NCBI GenBank assembly: GCA_029959085.1
Contig: JARWIR010000018.1
Coordinates: 15,995,001-16,059,000 of the forward strand
Length of the DNA: 64,000 nucleotides
Reading direction: 5' to 3'
DNA from: Nemophila menziesii
Taxonomy: Eukaryota; Streptophyta; Magnoliopsida; Boraginales; Hydrophyllaceae
Each line of letters opens with the position of its first letter. The stretch's first letter is position 1. A program made the position numbers and the translations under genes. Of the stretch, positions 1 to 10,602 are shown piece by piece. The notes beneath the pieces were generated by a model. That model was not told the DNA's origin, did not search any database, and saw only the letters and a list, made by a program, of their open reading frames with translations.

Positions 1-318
1 ATCCTTGGCAACAGTTTAGGCAGCTTTTCCTTTTCCTAATTGAACTCAGTTTCCTTCTATCTCCAATTTCCATGCATATCTCTTTCCATAAGTTGTAATC
101 TTTGACTTGGACTCTAATTAATCTCCATAATTATCTTTAAAGCTTCACACTAAATAAACAATTAAACCCAATATGCTCTAAAAATATTATGTTTACTAAA
201 TCAAGACCCAAAATAGGAAAGTGCACTAAACTAAGCTAGAATCAACCTATAAACTAATAAATAAGCCTAAAATGATGACTCTGAAGTATATTATATTATC
301 ACAAATGAGGAGACATCA
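1..318 (-). repeat. 3' LTR of the LARD-like element (partial)
   Basis: This stretch is nearly identical to 6020-6579 apart from the MITE there. It ends at 318 with CA on the plus strand, which is the TG start of the LTR on the element's own strand. The other end lies outside the window. Confidence 0.85.
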
Positions 319-332
319 AGACCCCCAACTCA
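319..332 (-). other. Polypurine tract of the LARD-like element
   Basis: On the minus strand the bases just before the 3' LTR read GAGTTGGGGGTCT. A purine-rich run at this place primes plus-strand DNA synthesis in LTR retrotransposons, and it supports the minus orientation of the element. Confidence 0.6.
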
Positions 333-2513
333 AAGTTGTATCGTCCCGATACAATAAAAGTAAAGAACAGTAGGGTAGTCAAGAAGAAGAAGTAGGAGGA
401 TAATAAGAACAGAACACAATGAATGATCCTAGAGCAAAATATCTAAAAAGTCTCATGTAGTAATGCTCAAGAAATAATGCACAACTATGCTTAATATACA
501 TGTATCAACAATCCATAAATTCAAGTTAAGATTAATTTCGCAATGCCAGAAGGAGAGGATGATAACTTAGTTCAGGTTAATGGCTATAGGTTGTTCATAG
601 GTCCCAAATACAGCATCCAATGGTCCACTTACCTACTACCTAATAGCTCAATTGTTTCTCCATCTAGCAGTTAGAAATCCTAAGGTCTTGGTTATAACTT
701 GGCTTAAGGACGGGTGTGGTATATTTGGATAATTAAAAGTGAGCTTTTGTCTCTCTCTTCACTAGCCATCAACGAATCGCCCTAGAGCTTGAGTTTTCAC
801 TCGAAGATGTTCTCACTCAACCCAATTTATTGATGCTTTTGATTTGCATCCCTAATTAATCTCAATTAAAACCTTTGATGATTTACAAATTCCACTTTGG
901 CGGTCCGAATATATATTCTTTTCATATCAATTTTTTCTTTTATATAGCTATGATTCTCTTTTTGATGTTCGAGATATCACGCTATTTTTCATATATATAT
1001 ATTCTTTCTTTTTAATGCCCTTGTTGGCAAATTTAGCTCGTAGCTTCTTTTCCATTCACTACTACCCCGGCAAAGGGTTACAATAATAACAATTTCATCA
1101 TCAACAAAATCACAATTACAATTCCAAATCCCAAAGTTCCCTAATGATGAAACCCACCACCCCAAACTCAAGCTCTAAAACGAGTTGTCTCAGGTTTTGC
1201 GATTCGAGTGCGGGTTATATAGATAAGTCCTAAAACTAGGGTAAGGATTATAATATGTTTCAAGAAAAGGCTTTAGAAAGGCTCAGAGGGGCTAAGACGG
1301 ATAATAATAACAATTATTAAATAAAAGGGTGAGAAGGTATAAAAGGCTTCAAGTGTTTTAATCATGAAAGAACTGCCTTATTCATTTTTCTAACTACCGG
1401 ATTTTGTTACTTTTTCATTACTAGTTCATAGACAAGTGGGTTTTCAACTAATTTTAAACCTCACGTTGTACACACCAAATAACTATCCCTAAGTTTCAAC
1501 GTGATTTCTTAGCATTGCTCATTAACTTTTCTATCCTTTATTTCCTGTTTTCATACATGCATCTAAACATATTTGTAACATCTTTCAAAAACATACTACC
1601 TACTATCATTAACTTAATTAAATCATGCTCAAATAGGTACATTCAAAGATATTCTATGCCTAATTCAACCCAAAAAAATTTAAATTTTATGAAAAACACA
1701 AAAAGGAAGACAAGGACAACGAATCCCCACCCCCAACTAAAAAATGAGCCGTGTCCCCACGACTCGAAAAAGACTCAAGAAAAATAAAATTTAAAATTAG
1801 CAGAAATATTGCACATAAATAAATGGTAGGGAAGAAAGAAAACATACTCTTCGAGGCTTTTACCTCGCCTAGACGATACTCGGATTAACTCTAATGTATC
1901 TTCTTTACCCAACTTCTTATTCGCTTTTTGTTCAGGACACGTGATCATAATAGGATATTGCATTATATAACGTCATGGAGAGATCGAAAATTCGTATCAC
2001 CTCCTCATAGATCAACTGTGCCACATCTTCTTCCTCTCCTCACATAATACAATTCACAAACAACTCCATCATTCCAAATCTCCACGAATCTTCATGTATT
2101 CTCCTTCAACTTCTTCTTTAAATACTTTCTTATAAGAAAAAGGTAGTTCCTTTAATTGTTACTTCAGAGAAGCTATCAGGGCCTTTGAAGCTTTCTCTTT
2201 TCTTTGGGTATAAGGTCGTTGATTTGTAGAGGTTGTGTTGTCTTCTTCACTAAAGTTGGAATCTTTTTGCTCACTGAATCAACACAGCTAGCTAACCTCT
2301 CTTTTCATGACCTATTTTACCCTTTGAATTGGAACTAGGACTTTTCTCACTTGATTTCTTCTTAATTAAATCCAATACCTTGATTTCTCCATCTCCCTTA
2401 TAGTAGATAATGTTCATGTTCTCTTAATCATCTCAATTGACTCCCAACTCAAAGCTTTAACCACTCTTGAAATTTGAAACTCTTCATTATTGGTTGTACA
2501 AGCTTAATTTGGG
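333..2513 (-). other. Non-coding 3' interior of the LARD-like element
   Basis: I see no credible gene in this stretch; the short ORFs have no recognisable domain. Part of it, about 2150-2500 read on the minus strand, aligns by eye with 9660-9930 of the second element, where a longer ORF survives. It therefore probably derives from a decayed coding region of the same family. Confidence 0.5.
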
Positions 2514-2846
2514 TTAGGAAAGGTGATTTGATGATGATTCTCTATGTGGGTCAGATGGATTCTTCATGGATTGGCTTGGATTAAGAAATTGTAGGATGAA
2601 TTTTTGAAATTTTAGCTTTTGATTCTTGGATTCAAGGTGTTTTGGGATGATATAGGTGGTTGAATCTTCCTTGTAATGATGTGGAGAATGAATTGGATGT
2701 GTTTTCATGGTGATTGGGTAGTGTTTTGATGATTGGTGAAGGTTTGGATGAGCTCTAATGGAGTTAGGAGAGTTGTGTAGAAGAAAAAGAGGGTTAAGGT
2801 TTAATAAATTCGGAATAATGAGCTTAATACCTCCTTTATAACTCAA
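2514..2846 (-). other. Conserved segment shared with the second LTR element
   Basis: This stretch is open on the minus strand for about 110 codons, but the translation is low-complexity (Ser, Asn, His, Pro). Its value is as a marker: the reverse complement matches 9365-9650 of the second element over almost its whole length. That shows the two elements are one family lying in opposite orientations. Coding potential is doubtful. Confidence 0.5.
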
Positions 2847-2869
2847 TCCCGTAACTTTTTCTCTCTCTG

Positions 2870-3260
2870 GCGGCGCTGCGGACTACCCCTACGGACCATG
2901 GGGTGAACCGCAGGGTAGTCCGTGACATCTGATGCTCGAAAATTTTTGCTCTCTGGTCTAGACCCGCGGTAGGACCCCGTGGCACGGGTTTTTGACCTGC
3001 GGACTAGGGTCCGGTGTACCGGAGGGCACCCCGCGGCATCTGTAACTAACTCCGTCAAAATACCCGTGGCACCTACCCCGTGGCACGCGTTTTTGGGGCG
3101 CGGACCATGGTGCGGTGCACCGGAGGGTAGTCCGCGGCAATTTTTCTGGTTTCTGGATCAGACCCGCGGTAGTAACCCGTGGTACGGGTTTTTGACCACG
3201 CGGACCATCCTTGCGGACCATGGGGTAGTCCGTGGGGTAGTCCACGGAGGTCATTCTTGC
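2870..3260. repeat. GC-rich degenerate tandem repeat
   Basis: About 390 bases of strikingly GC-rich DNA lie in an otherwise AT-rich element. Recurring words include CCGCGGTAG, CCCGTGGCACG, GGGTTTTTGACC, GCGGACCATGG and GGTAGTCCG. The block from about 2940 recurs near 3138 (CTGGTYTAGACCCGCGG-like start), giving a unit near 200 bases with shorter sub-repeats. Several words are near-palindromic (CCGCGG, GGACCATGGGGTAGTCC). Open frames on both strands here are a by-product of the base composition. Confidence 0.65.
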
Positions 3261-3476
3261 GCTCCAAAAATTTTCGTTTTCTTCCCTAACTCGATTTCTC
3301 CAATTCCTACACACCAAAAACACTAATACCTTCCTCAAATATGCAATATCAACTAAAATTAACTAAACTAAATATAAATTAAAAACTAAAAACGTAAAAG
3401 CATAAAAGAAATTACGGGTTGTCTCCCGTACAGCACTTTTGTTTAACGTCTTTCAAAGTTAGACGTGTTACCTCGA

Positions 3477-4634
3477 TTAAGGATGACGAAATTTCCACCC
3501 TTTGCCTTTAATTCCCACGAACTTTTTAGCTCGATTCTTAATAATCATGGATGGTGCCATCCAAGATTTCGTGGGAAGTGGTGTCTCTAGTGGTAACTCG
3601 ATTTCAATTGTAGCATTACACTCCTCTGGCAATCCATTCATCTCGAATCTTCGTTTGTTAGAAAGAATGTCTTTCATGAATTGACAGTACTTTGACATTC
3701 TTGTGAGAGCTTCTACAAACGGGATGCTGTTCTTTAATTTGTTCATCATGTCAACGAACTTCTTGAATTCCAGGTCATTGTCCTTTCTGACATGTGAAGG
3801 GAATGGTGTAGGAGGACATGTATTGGTTACCACTGGGCTCTTTTTTTTTTCTGGTGTCTTCTCTTGGACACGTTCTTGTTCAACTACCTCTTCGACCTTA
3901 TCTTCTGTTGCTTCTTCCCCCCTCTGATCTGGAATAGGGACTGATTCTGGTTCTGGTCTTGGTGGAGATAGTTGTTTTCCACTTTCTAATTCAACTGCAT
4001 GACAAACTTTGTTTGCTGGAGTACTAGTATCACTTCGGAGTTGCCTTTCTGCAAGGATTTGAGTTTTATTCACCATTTGTGACACTCTCTGTAACCTCTC
4101 CATAAGTGCATTCTGCGAGTTTTGGGATTCTTGCTGGCGACTCTCTATATTTTCAATTGTTTGCATCAGTCGAGCCAAACTTGAATTCAAACTCGACGGT
4201 TGCTCCTGTATGGGTTGCAGCATTGAATAAGAAAGTGGTTCTTGATAAGCTTCATTATAAGTCGGCGATTCTTGATAGATAGGTTGTGGAGGATAGTAAG
4301 ATTGTGGTCGTGGTTGATAATAATCATCATGATAATGGTTATCATGATGATACGTCTGTTGATCTCCGACCCTATTGTAACTCTGTGGGGGTTGATAGTC
4401 AGCGTAATTTCCTTGAGATTGATAATAACCATCATAATAATGGTCTCTTTGATATGGCATGAAGGAAATTGAGGCTGGATTGTTCATGCAATGTCCCCAC
4501 GAGTGATCTCTTGCTCCACAACTAGGACATGAAGGTGAGGCATGTACTAGATTCCTCTGAGCTAGTTGTTGCGATTGTTCTCGTAATTCCTCAAGTTGTC
4601 GGCTTAACTCCTTGAGCTTTAGAGATTCCATCAT
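3477..4634 (-). CDS. Gag-like protein of the Athila/Tat-type Ty3 family
   Basis: The protein is 385 residues. Residues about 1-25 are a Leu/Gln-rich helix, followed by a zinc knuckle with C-x2-C-x4-H-x4-C spacing (CPSCGARDHSWGHC, about residues 36-49). Next comes a Tyr/Gln/His-rich linker, then a coiled-coil-like stretch (about 145-190) and an acidic, charged region. The C-terminal block reads DLEFKKFVDMMNKL, PFVEALTRM and FMKDILSNKRR; this is the signature found just before protease in Athila/Tat gag-pol. The family function is particle assembly and RNA packaging. The frame is open, but it stops where protease would start and no pol follows. The start is an ATG 160 bases inside the primer-binding site. 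Confidence 0.75.
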   Translation of the reverse strand: MMESLKLKELSRQLEELREQSQQLAQRNLVHASPSCPSCGARDHSWGHCMNNPASISFMPYQRDHYYDGYYQSQGNYADYQPPQSYNRVGDQQTYHHDNHYHDDYYQPRPQSYYPPQPIYQESPTYNEAYQEPLSYSMLQPIQEQPSSLNSSLARLMQTIENIESRQQESQNSQNALMERLQRVSQMVNKTQILAERQLRSDTSTPANKVCHAVELESGKQLSPPRPEPESVPIPDQRGEEATEDKVEEVVEQERVQEKTPEKKKSPVVTNTCPPTPFPSHVRKDNDLEFKKFVDMMNKLKNSIPFVEALTRMSKYCQFMKDILSNKRRFEMNGLPEECNATIEIELPLETPLPTKSWMAPSMIIKNRAKKFVGIKGKGWKFRHP

Positions 4635-4796
4635 GTATTAGCTTCTTCAGGATCTAATAACACGAAACCTTTATCTCCTAAATAATCTGCTCTCGCCTAA
4701 AAAAAATCTGTAAAACAAAAACTAAAAAGAAAAGCGTAAAATAGAACTAACTAAAATATAAGCACAAGATAATTGCACAAGGACTAACGATGTAGT

Positions 4797-4813
4797 CCCC
4801 GGCAGCGGCGCCA
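4797..4813 (-). other. Primer-binding site, tRNA-Asp type
   Basis: The plus strand reads CCCCGGCAGCGGCGCCA, which is the 3' end of plant tRNA-Asp (from memory) with one mismatch. It sits six bases from the LTR edge at 4820 and fixes the element's orientation as minus. tRNA-Asp priming is common in Ty3 Tat/Athila-like elements. It is not a tRNA gene. Confidence 0.8.
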
Positions 4814-5755
4814 AAAACTTGGTGTGGCCTAAGGTGTGATAAATTAATGATATAAATAAGTGCAAATACACACCCTAAACTAACACTGTACTGCAAGTAT
4901 TATAGGACGTATGCAAGTTTTAATGATAAGAAGATTCGTTCCTCAGGGACTGACAAAAGTTAGAGAGAACTTATGCAAATTATCGAGTGCAGATATTAAA
5001 GGTAGAAAAGCTAATACGCTAGTGGGAAGAAGAGATAGACAAATATTTATTTGGTTTTTTAATAAATAAACTAAACTACTAAAGTAAAAGACAGGAAACA
5101 AATAAAAGAAAAGAAAAGAAGATAGTATGAAAGTCTAGCTTGAGTTATTAGCATGCAATCCCCACTAGTTTTGCCGTTCTAAACATGTAAGGGTAAATTA
5201 TGTAGTATTTCCCTAATCGGTCCCAATATGCTATCGGTAGTTTTAAATAGGATTTACCTGTGTCAATAAGGCTTCCTAAGCAAACTTTTCCTGTAATTGG
5301 TAAAGAGTCACAAGACTCGACCATAGTGATTATCTAGCTAGGTTGGGTTGTCAGATCAGACCTAATACTAGAGGTTATGTGCTAAACATGCAATTAAACA
5401 CCGTTGTCAATGGTGACCTAATTACTAGATGGTAATTCTATATGGCCGCGCTTCCACAAGAACACAGAATATAAATCCGAACACATAAACAGAGAATAAA
5501 AACTATAATTCAATTTAAAACATTAAGTTCCCAAATTAGATAGATGTCAATCAAAACTAGGGTTCATACATATATGCTAAAACTCAAACTAATAGAATTA
5601 GTCCATACTAAGAAGAGAAGAGAAAAGAGTTACAAAATAAGAGGTTGAAGGAGACATAGTTGTTGCACAGCTCCTTCCAGACTTCCTCTCTTGTGTTGTA
5701 GCTTCCTCTTGGCCTTAAGGTCTGGCCAAGGATGATTTAAGAGTGTTAAGAGGCT

Positions 5756-5766
5756 GTATTTATAGG
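5756..5766 (-). promoter_or_regulatory. LTR TATA box
   Basis: On the minus strand the LTR reads CCTATAAATACAGCC, a canonical plant TATA box. The same site is kept in the solo LTR (about 46073-46082) and, on the plus strand, in the second element (11059-11068). It would drive transcription of the element toward its gag. Confidence 0.6.
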
Positions 5767-6259
5767 GTAGAGGTTGACCTAATTCGTTTGGTGGATATAA
5801 CTTCAAGTAATGGACTCCTGGCCCAACTCAAATTCGTAAGGAAAACACTGCTGCGTTATTTTGAGTGTATCTTCTTCGTTATTGGTCGGATTTTGCTCCA
5901 TAAGATACCAAAAGAATCGCAACAGAATTATCTTGACCCAGTAGAAGGAAATTACCAAATTCGGCCTATTTCTTAGGTAAAAACACCAATCTGTGGACGT
6001 GTATGCAGAATCCCAGATTTAGGCAGCTTTTCCTTTTCCTAATTGAACTCAGTTTCCTTCTATCTCCAATTTCCATGCATATCTCTTTCCATAAGTTGTA
6101 ATCTTTGACTTGGACTCTAATTAATCTCCATAATTATCTTTAAAGCTTCACACTAAATAAACAATTAAACCCAATATGCTCTAAAAATATTATGTTTACT
6201 AAATCAAGACCCAAAATAGGAAAGTGCACTAAACTAAGCTAGAATCAACCTATAAACTA

Positions 6260-6515
6260 CTCCCTCCGTTTCATAATGTTTGTCCACTTACTAAAAATGT
6301 AGTTTCAAAATGTTTGTCCACTTAGAATATCAAGACACTTTTTCCCTCATTTTTCCACTATTACCCCTATTAAAAAATTAAAATTTATGTTTCCAATACA
6401 CATTTAAGATATCAAGACACTTTATGAAGGGTACTTTTGTAATAGGGAGTGTAATAATTATATTTCTTAATTTGTGTGAAAAACAAAGTGGACAAACATT
6501 TTGAAACAGAGGGAG
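6260..6515. mobile_element. Stowaway MITE (Tc1/mariner type)
   Basis: The inverted ends are CTCCCTCCGTTTC and GAAACAGAGGGAG, which differ at one base. The element is flanked by a TA duplication (6258-6259 and 6516-6517). The empty site is visible at about 257-265 in the sister LTR, which reads AAACTAATAAAT without the insert. These are the defining features of Stowaway elements. The motif TTTGTCCACTTA near the left end occurs twice. Confidence 0.93.
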
Positions 6516-6579
6516 TAATAAATAAGCCTAAAATGATGTCTCTGAAGTACATTATATTATCACAAATGAGGAGACATCA

Positions 6580-8518
6580 CCCGTGAAGTGAAGTCCAGCC
6601 CCGTGATGCCTTTATTCCTATCTGATTTAGTAATTTATTGTTGTATGGTATTTTAGTAATTCAGTGTTGTTCAAACATCGATTCTGCAGGTTGTTTGAGT
6701 TTTTTTGTGTACATGAATTTGGTAAACAAATGACAGTTGAATTGAAGTATTGAAAAAGGATTTTTTTGTCATTGTTTAACTAAATCAAAACACCAAGTTG
6801 TTCATTGCCATTCATTGTTAAAACACAGCTTCTGCAGATATTTTTGGAATTTTTTTGTGTACATGATCTTGTACTATGTGTGTTGATGGCCAGATAGTTG
6901 AATCATGTGTTCTTGGGTTGGTGTTGAAGGGGCCAGGAGATTAACAATGTTAGCTGTTTTTGTTTGGTTATATACAATATAGGTGCAACCCCATCGAGTT
7001 AATAAGCGAGATGGGTCTGTACCAGTATGGGAGTTGAGTTACTATAATAGGCAAGTTAAAAACTGTTGCGAAAAACGTCGCGGGTCCATCCCCATCACGA
7101 GGAGGGGTAAAATAGACAAGAACCTAAACAGAAAGTTAGGAATTGGATGTAATTAGGATTTTTTCAGTTTGGATGTATTTTATTAATGTTTGGGAATTGA
7201 GGCTGGAAAAAGTAATTCCTCTTCTTAAATATCCCTCGTTAAATCTTCACGTTATTTTTAAATTTTTTTTCGCTAAATCTCCTCGTTATTCTTTAAATTT
7301 CTCTTTATATTTTAAACCTATCCTTATATTTTTTTTTCTGGATTCACTGATGCCATCTATTGTTAAGATGCATATTTAATATAAGATCGACCTTATTATG
7401 ATTCCTTGTGTATTATTGATTGGTCCTTTGGGTGGATAGTATTTAGGATTAGTAAAAAAAAGCTATGCGCTTTCTCTATGTGCCAATACTATGTGTATTT
7501 TCACCTTCACTGTGTGAACATTTTTGTTAAAATTAGCTTTGTGAATGTTTCTTGGATGATGATTATTGTTTCCATGGTTCATCTACACCTTTCCTTTCAG
7601 ATATCTGCTAACATAGCTAATAAGACTAATATCATAAAATTAAAGAAATTAAAAAAGAAATGGACAAAATGACACAACATAGGCTTGTTGTATAAATCAT
7701 TAGCCTCGCCCTCCATTATAGGATAACCAGCCATAAGTGAATTTTGTGCTCCTATATACACCTCCCTAACTTAACTAATATTTATTCCTATGTTGGCCCT
7801 GCCGACTGAACTAACATTTAAATTTCCCGAGCCACTGTTTGCAGATAAATACTGAAGCAAGTCATTTCCTAGTATAGGAGTAAACCCAAGTCTTGGAACA
7901 GCATTTTGGTTCCTAATTGCTGAAGAGGTTGTAAGAATCCCAGGAACAAAACCACTAATCCCATTCGCAACAACATTATATGATTTACCAGATAACTACA
8001 CAATACACCATAGACACCAAAGAATCAGCTAAATATGTGTTCATAATCTTTTAACTGCATTAAATCTTGGCATCAAGCCATCAGAGCAACTGAGAGATTG
8101 TAAATTTCACACCCAGAAAAGAAGAAATGAATGTTTCTTATGAACTGACATATCACATATATTTAGCTATAGGACCTCATAATTTCCACAGCTTAACAGG
8201 AAAGATATAGTCTACTTCTTGGAATTACTTTTAAGTCCTTGTAGACATTATTCACTAAAACTGAGAAGCAACACTAAATTTCATTTTTAACTGCTTGGTT
8301 ACTCGTTTTGATACCAGATAACATTTGCTACAAAAATAATAATTAAAAGTTCAACATTTGTAAACTAATATCCCTCAATACAAATTCTAAAACTTCCATT
8401 AAAACATAAAATAAAGGACATAACTAATTCAATTAATCCTCATTTGAAACCTGAAAATCTTTTACTGAATAAGGTGACTACAGATTGGTACAGAGCCATG
8501 AAGAGACTGTAAATTTAA
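6580..8518. repeat. Segmental duplication, copy 1 (3' flank of PPR copy A)
   Basis: This stretch closely matches about 29297-30930 downstream of PPR copy C, with only small differences between 6980 and 7680. The two diverge by indels between 7680 and 8270 and align again up to the PPR stop codon. Apart from the exon-like segment at 6983-7156 I see no gene here; the 60-90 codon frames at 7143-7672 are AT-rich and look non-coding. Confidence 0.8.
6983..7156 (+). other. Exon-like 57-codon segment, copy 1
   Basis: A pyrimidine-rich tract and ACAATATAG, a plausible 3' splice site, precede an open stretch of 57 codons ending in TAG. The translation is basic and rich in Arg, Lys and Asn, with two adjacent Cys; part reads RVNKRDGSVPVWELSYYNRQ. 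I do not recognise the family. The codon content looks more protein-like than its surroundings, and the reading frame is identical in the second copy at 29638-29811. It may be a terminal exon of a duplicated gene fragment. No upstream exon could be identified. Confidence 0.3.
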
Positions 8519-9361
8519 TTAAAAGTTTACATGTGTTAAAATCATATCAAGAAACTTAGGATGTTTATATATCATTTTATAAGTAGTTGCATCCACTGAA
8601 AAACCATGTTTTCTCATTTCCTTAACCCATTCAATTGCCTCTTTATACTTTTTTTTCTTTAGAAACCCCCGGATAATAACATTGTAGGTCACACTATCCG
8701 AGGAGAAACCTTTTTTCTTCATACTTGAAATCCACTCTTTTGCATCTTTAAACATTCCTTTGTGGCAAAGTCCACCTATAATGGTAGTATATGTATGTAT
8801 ATCAGGCTTCAAACCTTTGTTTGATAACTTGTAAAAAACATCTAATGCAGCATCAAGCTGTCCATGTTTACATAATCCATGAATAATAGTATTATACATG
8901 ACAATGTCAGGAGTTACATTGCTATTATCCATGGAGTCTAATAAAGATATAGCCTCCGTAAGACGTGCATTGTTGCACAATCCATTTAACATTATTCCAT
9001 AAGTAACAAAGTCAGGAGGACTTAATCCCTCACCCTCGGATTTCATCTTGTTGAATAATTCCTGTGCAATGACACATCTACCCTTCTGAAACAACCCTTA
9101 TATCATACTGGTGTATGTAACAGTATTAGGCTGCAGTCCCTTTGAAGGAATATCTTGAAAAAGTTGAAAAGCTTTATCAACCCACCCTTTCTTCACCAAA
9201 CCATTGAGTAAACTGTTATATACTTGAATATCAGGATCACAACCTCTAGCTACCATGATAGCTAATACCCCCACAGCTTCCTCCATTTCTCCCCTTAAAC
9301 AATATGAATCTATTAATGCATTATAAGTAACAACATTTGGTTTAAGCCTCTCTTTCTTCCC
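8519..9361 (-). pseudogene. RFL-type PPR pseudogene A (3' half)
   Basis: This holds the last seven or so PPR motifs of the same gene family as B, C and D, from the motif starting VVTYNALIDSY to the shared C-terminus ending ILTHVNF. It is broken twice. The 5' half is missing, with the coding sequence switching abruptly at about 9362 into LTR-element DNA. An in-frame TAA at 9095-9097 also interrupts the GLFQKGR region, where the intact copies have a Gln codon. PPR proteins of this type bind organelle RNA through one base per motif. This copy cannot make a full protein. Confidence 0.88.
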
Positions 9362-9746
9362 CAAACTTCTCCCAACTCCATTAAAGCTTCATCAAACCTT
9401 CACCAAACATCAAAACACTACCCAATCACCATAAAAACACATCCAAGCCTTTCTCCACATCATTATAGAGAAGATTCAACCACCCAAATCATATCAAAAC
9501 ACCTTGAATCCAAGAATCAAAAGCTAAAATTTCAAAAATCATCCAACAAATTCTTAGATCCACACCAATCAAAGAAGAAATCATCCTACCCATATAGAGA
9601 ATCATCTTCATAACACCTTTCCTAACTCAAATAAAGCTTGTACAACCTATAATCAAGAGTTTCAAATTTCAAGAGTGGTTAATGCTTTGAGTTGGAGGTC
9701 AATTGTGATGACGAAAAGAACATAAACATTATCTATTGTCCGGGAG

Positions 9747-10602
9747 ATGAAGAAAAATCAAAGTAAAGTGTTGGGTCCTAGTGAGAAGAAATTAATTGAG
9801 AAAAATTCAAGTTCCAATTTGAAAGGTAAAATGGGTTCAGAAAGTAAAGGGAAGCTAGCCGTGGTAAATTCAAAGAGCCAAAAGGTTTCAACTTTAATAA
9901 GGAAGATACCACAACCTTTACAAATCGAGAATCCTGTAATCAAGGTCAATGAAGCTTCCAAGGCCATGTTAGCTTCAGCAGAGAAACATTTAACGGAACT
10001 TCCTTTGGCTTATGAGAGAGTATTTGAGAAAGAAGTTGAAGAGGGTGAATACAAGAGATTCATAGAGATGGATGATAGATTGGGTTGGTATACATTCTTG
10101 AATGTTTCGAAGATCGAACTTATGTAGAGAGTTAGTTTCCGATTTCTATTTAGGCCTCTTTAGACGAGATAGTAATGGTGGTGTTCCAGTTAGAGGAAAG
10201 ATAGTTCCTTTCACAGTTGAAGAGATCCGAAACCACTTCCGGTTTTAGAAATTGGTTGGACCATGTAAGTATAGAGAAGCGATGGAAAATATCAAGACTT
10301 TCGATTGGAATCTACTTTTTAAGCATGTATTAGACAAGGAAAAAGTGCAAGCAAATAAGGGAGAATCGAGTGATATTTGAGGAGGTGATGCGATTTTCGG
10401 TCTCTCCTACTTTGTTCTTTAGTTTGAAATATTCTACTACGATCACGTGCCTTGTTCAGAAGATGGATGTGATTCCAAGTAAAGAAGAGAAACTGCATTT
10501 TAACATGATGAATAATATTGATAAAAACTGGATCAAGACAATTTTGAGAGGAGCGGGAATTACGCAAGTCTCAAAGGAAGAAAAGTGCACTTTCCTATTT
10601 TG
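9747..10602 (+). pseudogene. Broken plant-transposon protein ORF in the second element
   Basis: The first frame (9747-10127) is a Lys/Ser-rich leader followed by a stretch containing YERVFEKEVEEGEYKRFIEM. A frameshift near 10120 moves the reading to a frame carrying VSDFYLGLF and VPVRGKIVPFTVEEI. That pattern resembles the putative plant transposon protein domain often found in Athila/Tat-like elements (Pfam PF20167 by my recollection). The frame then stops, and a third open piece (10370-10602) follows just before the LTR. The domain call is by motif memory only. Confidence 0.45.

Larger units (their letters stand above)
1..6579 (-). mobile_element. Non-autonomous LTR retrotransposon, Athila/Tat-like gag, no pol
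   Basis: The element is read on the minus strand. It has a 5' LTR at 4820-6579, a primer-binding site at 4797-4813, a gag-like ORF at 3477-4634, a GC-rich repeat block, non-coding DNA, a polypurine tract next to 318, and a 3' LTR at 1-318 that runs off the window. Both LTRs share the inner end GGAGACATCA and stay near-identical for about 300 bases. I see no protease, reverse transcriptase or integrase in the 4.5 kb interior, so it fits a LARD-type element (large retrotransposon derivative) moved in trans. The sequence right of 6579 matches the uninterrupted copy near 29297, which places the insertion inside the duplicated flank of PPR copy A. The outer LTR end is outside the window, so the target duplication cannot be checked. 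Confidence 0.85.
4820..6579 (-). repeat. 5' LTR of the LARD-like element
   Basis: It runs from TGGTGTGGCC to GGAGACATCA on the plus strand, with TG and CA ends. Its length of 1760 bases includes a 256-base MITE at 6260-6515; without it the LTR is about 1.5 kb, matching the 1513-base solo LTR at 45134-46646. The MITE is absent from the 3' LTR, so it arrived after integration. Confidence 0.9.

Noticed and set aside
2843..3338. Frames on both strands in the GC-rich block
   Set aside because: Overlapping frames across a degenerate tandem repeat inside a retrotransposon; no protein features.
4797..4813. tRNA-Asp-like sequence as a tRNA gene
   Set aside because: Only the 3' end of the tRNA is matched, and it sits at the LTR border, so it is a primer-binding site.
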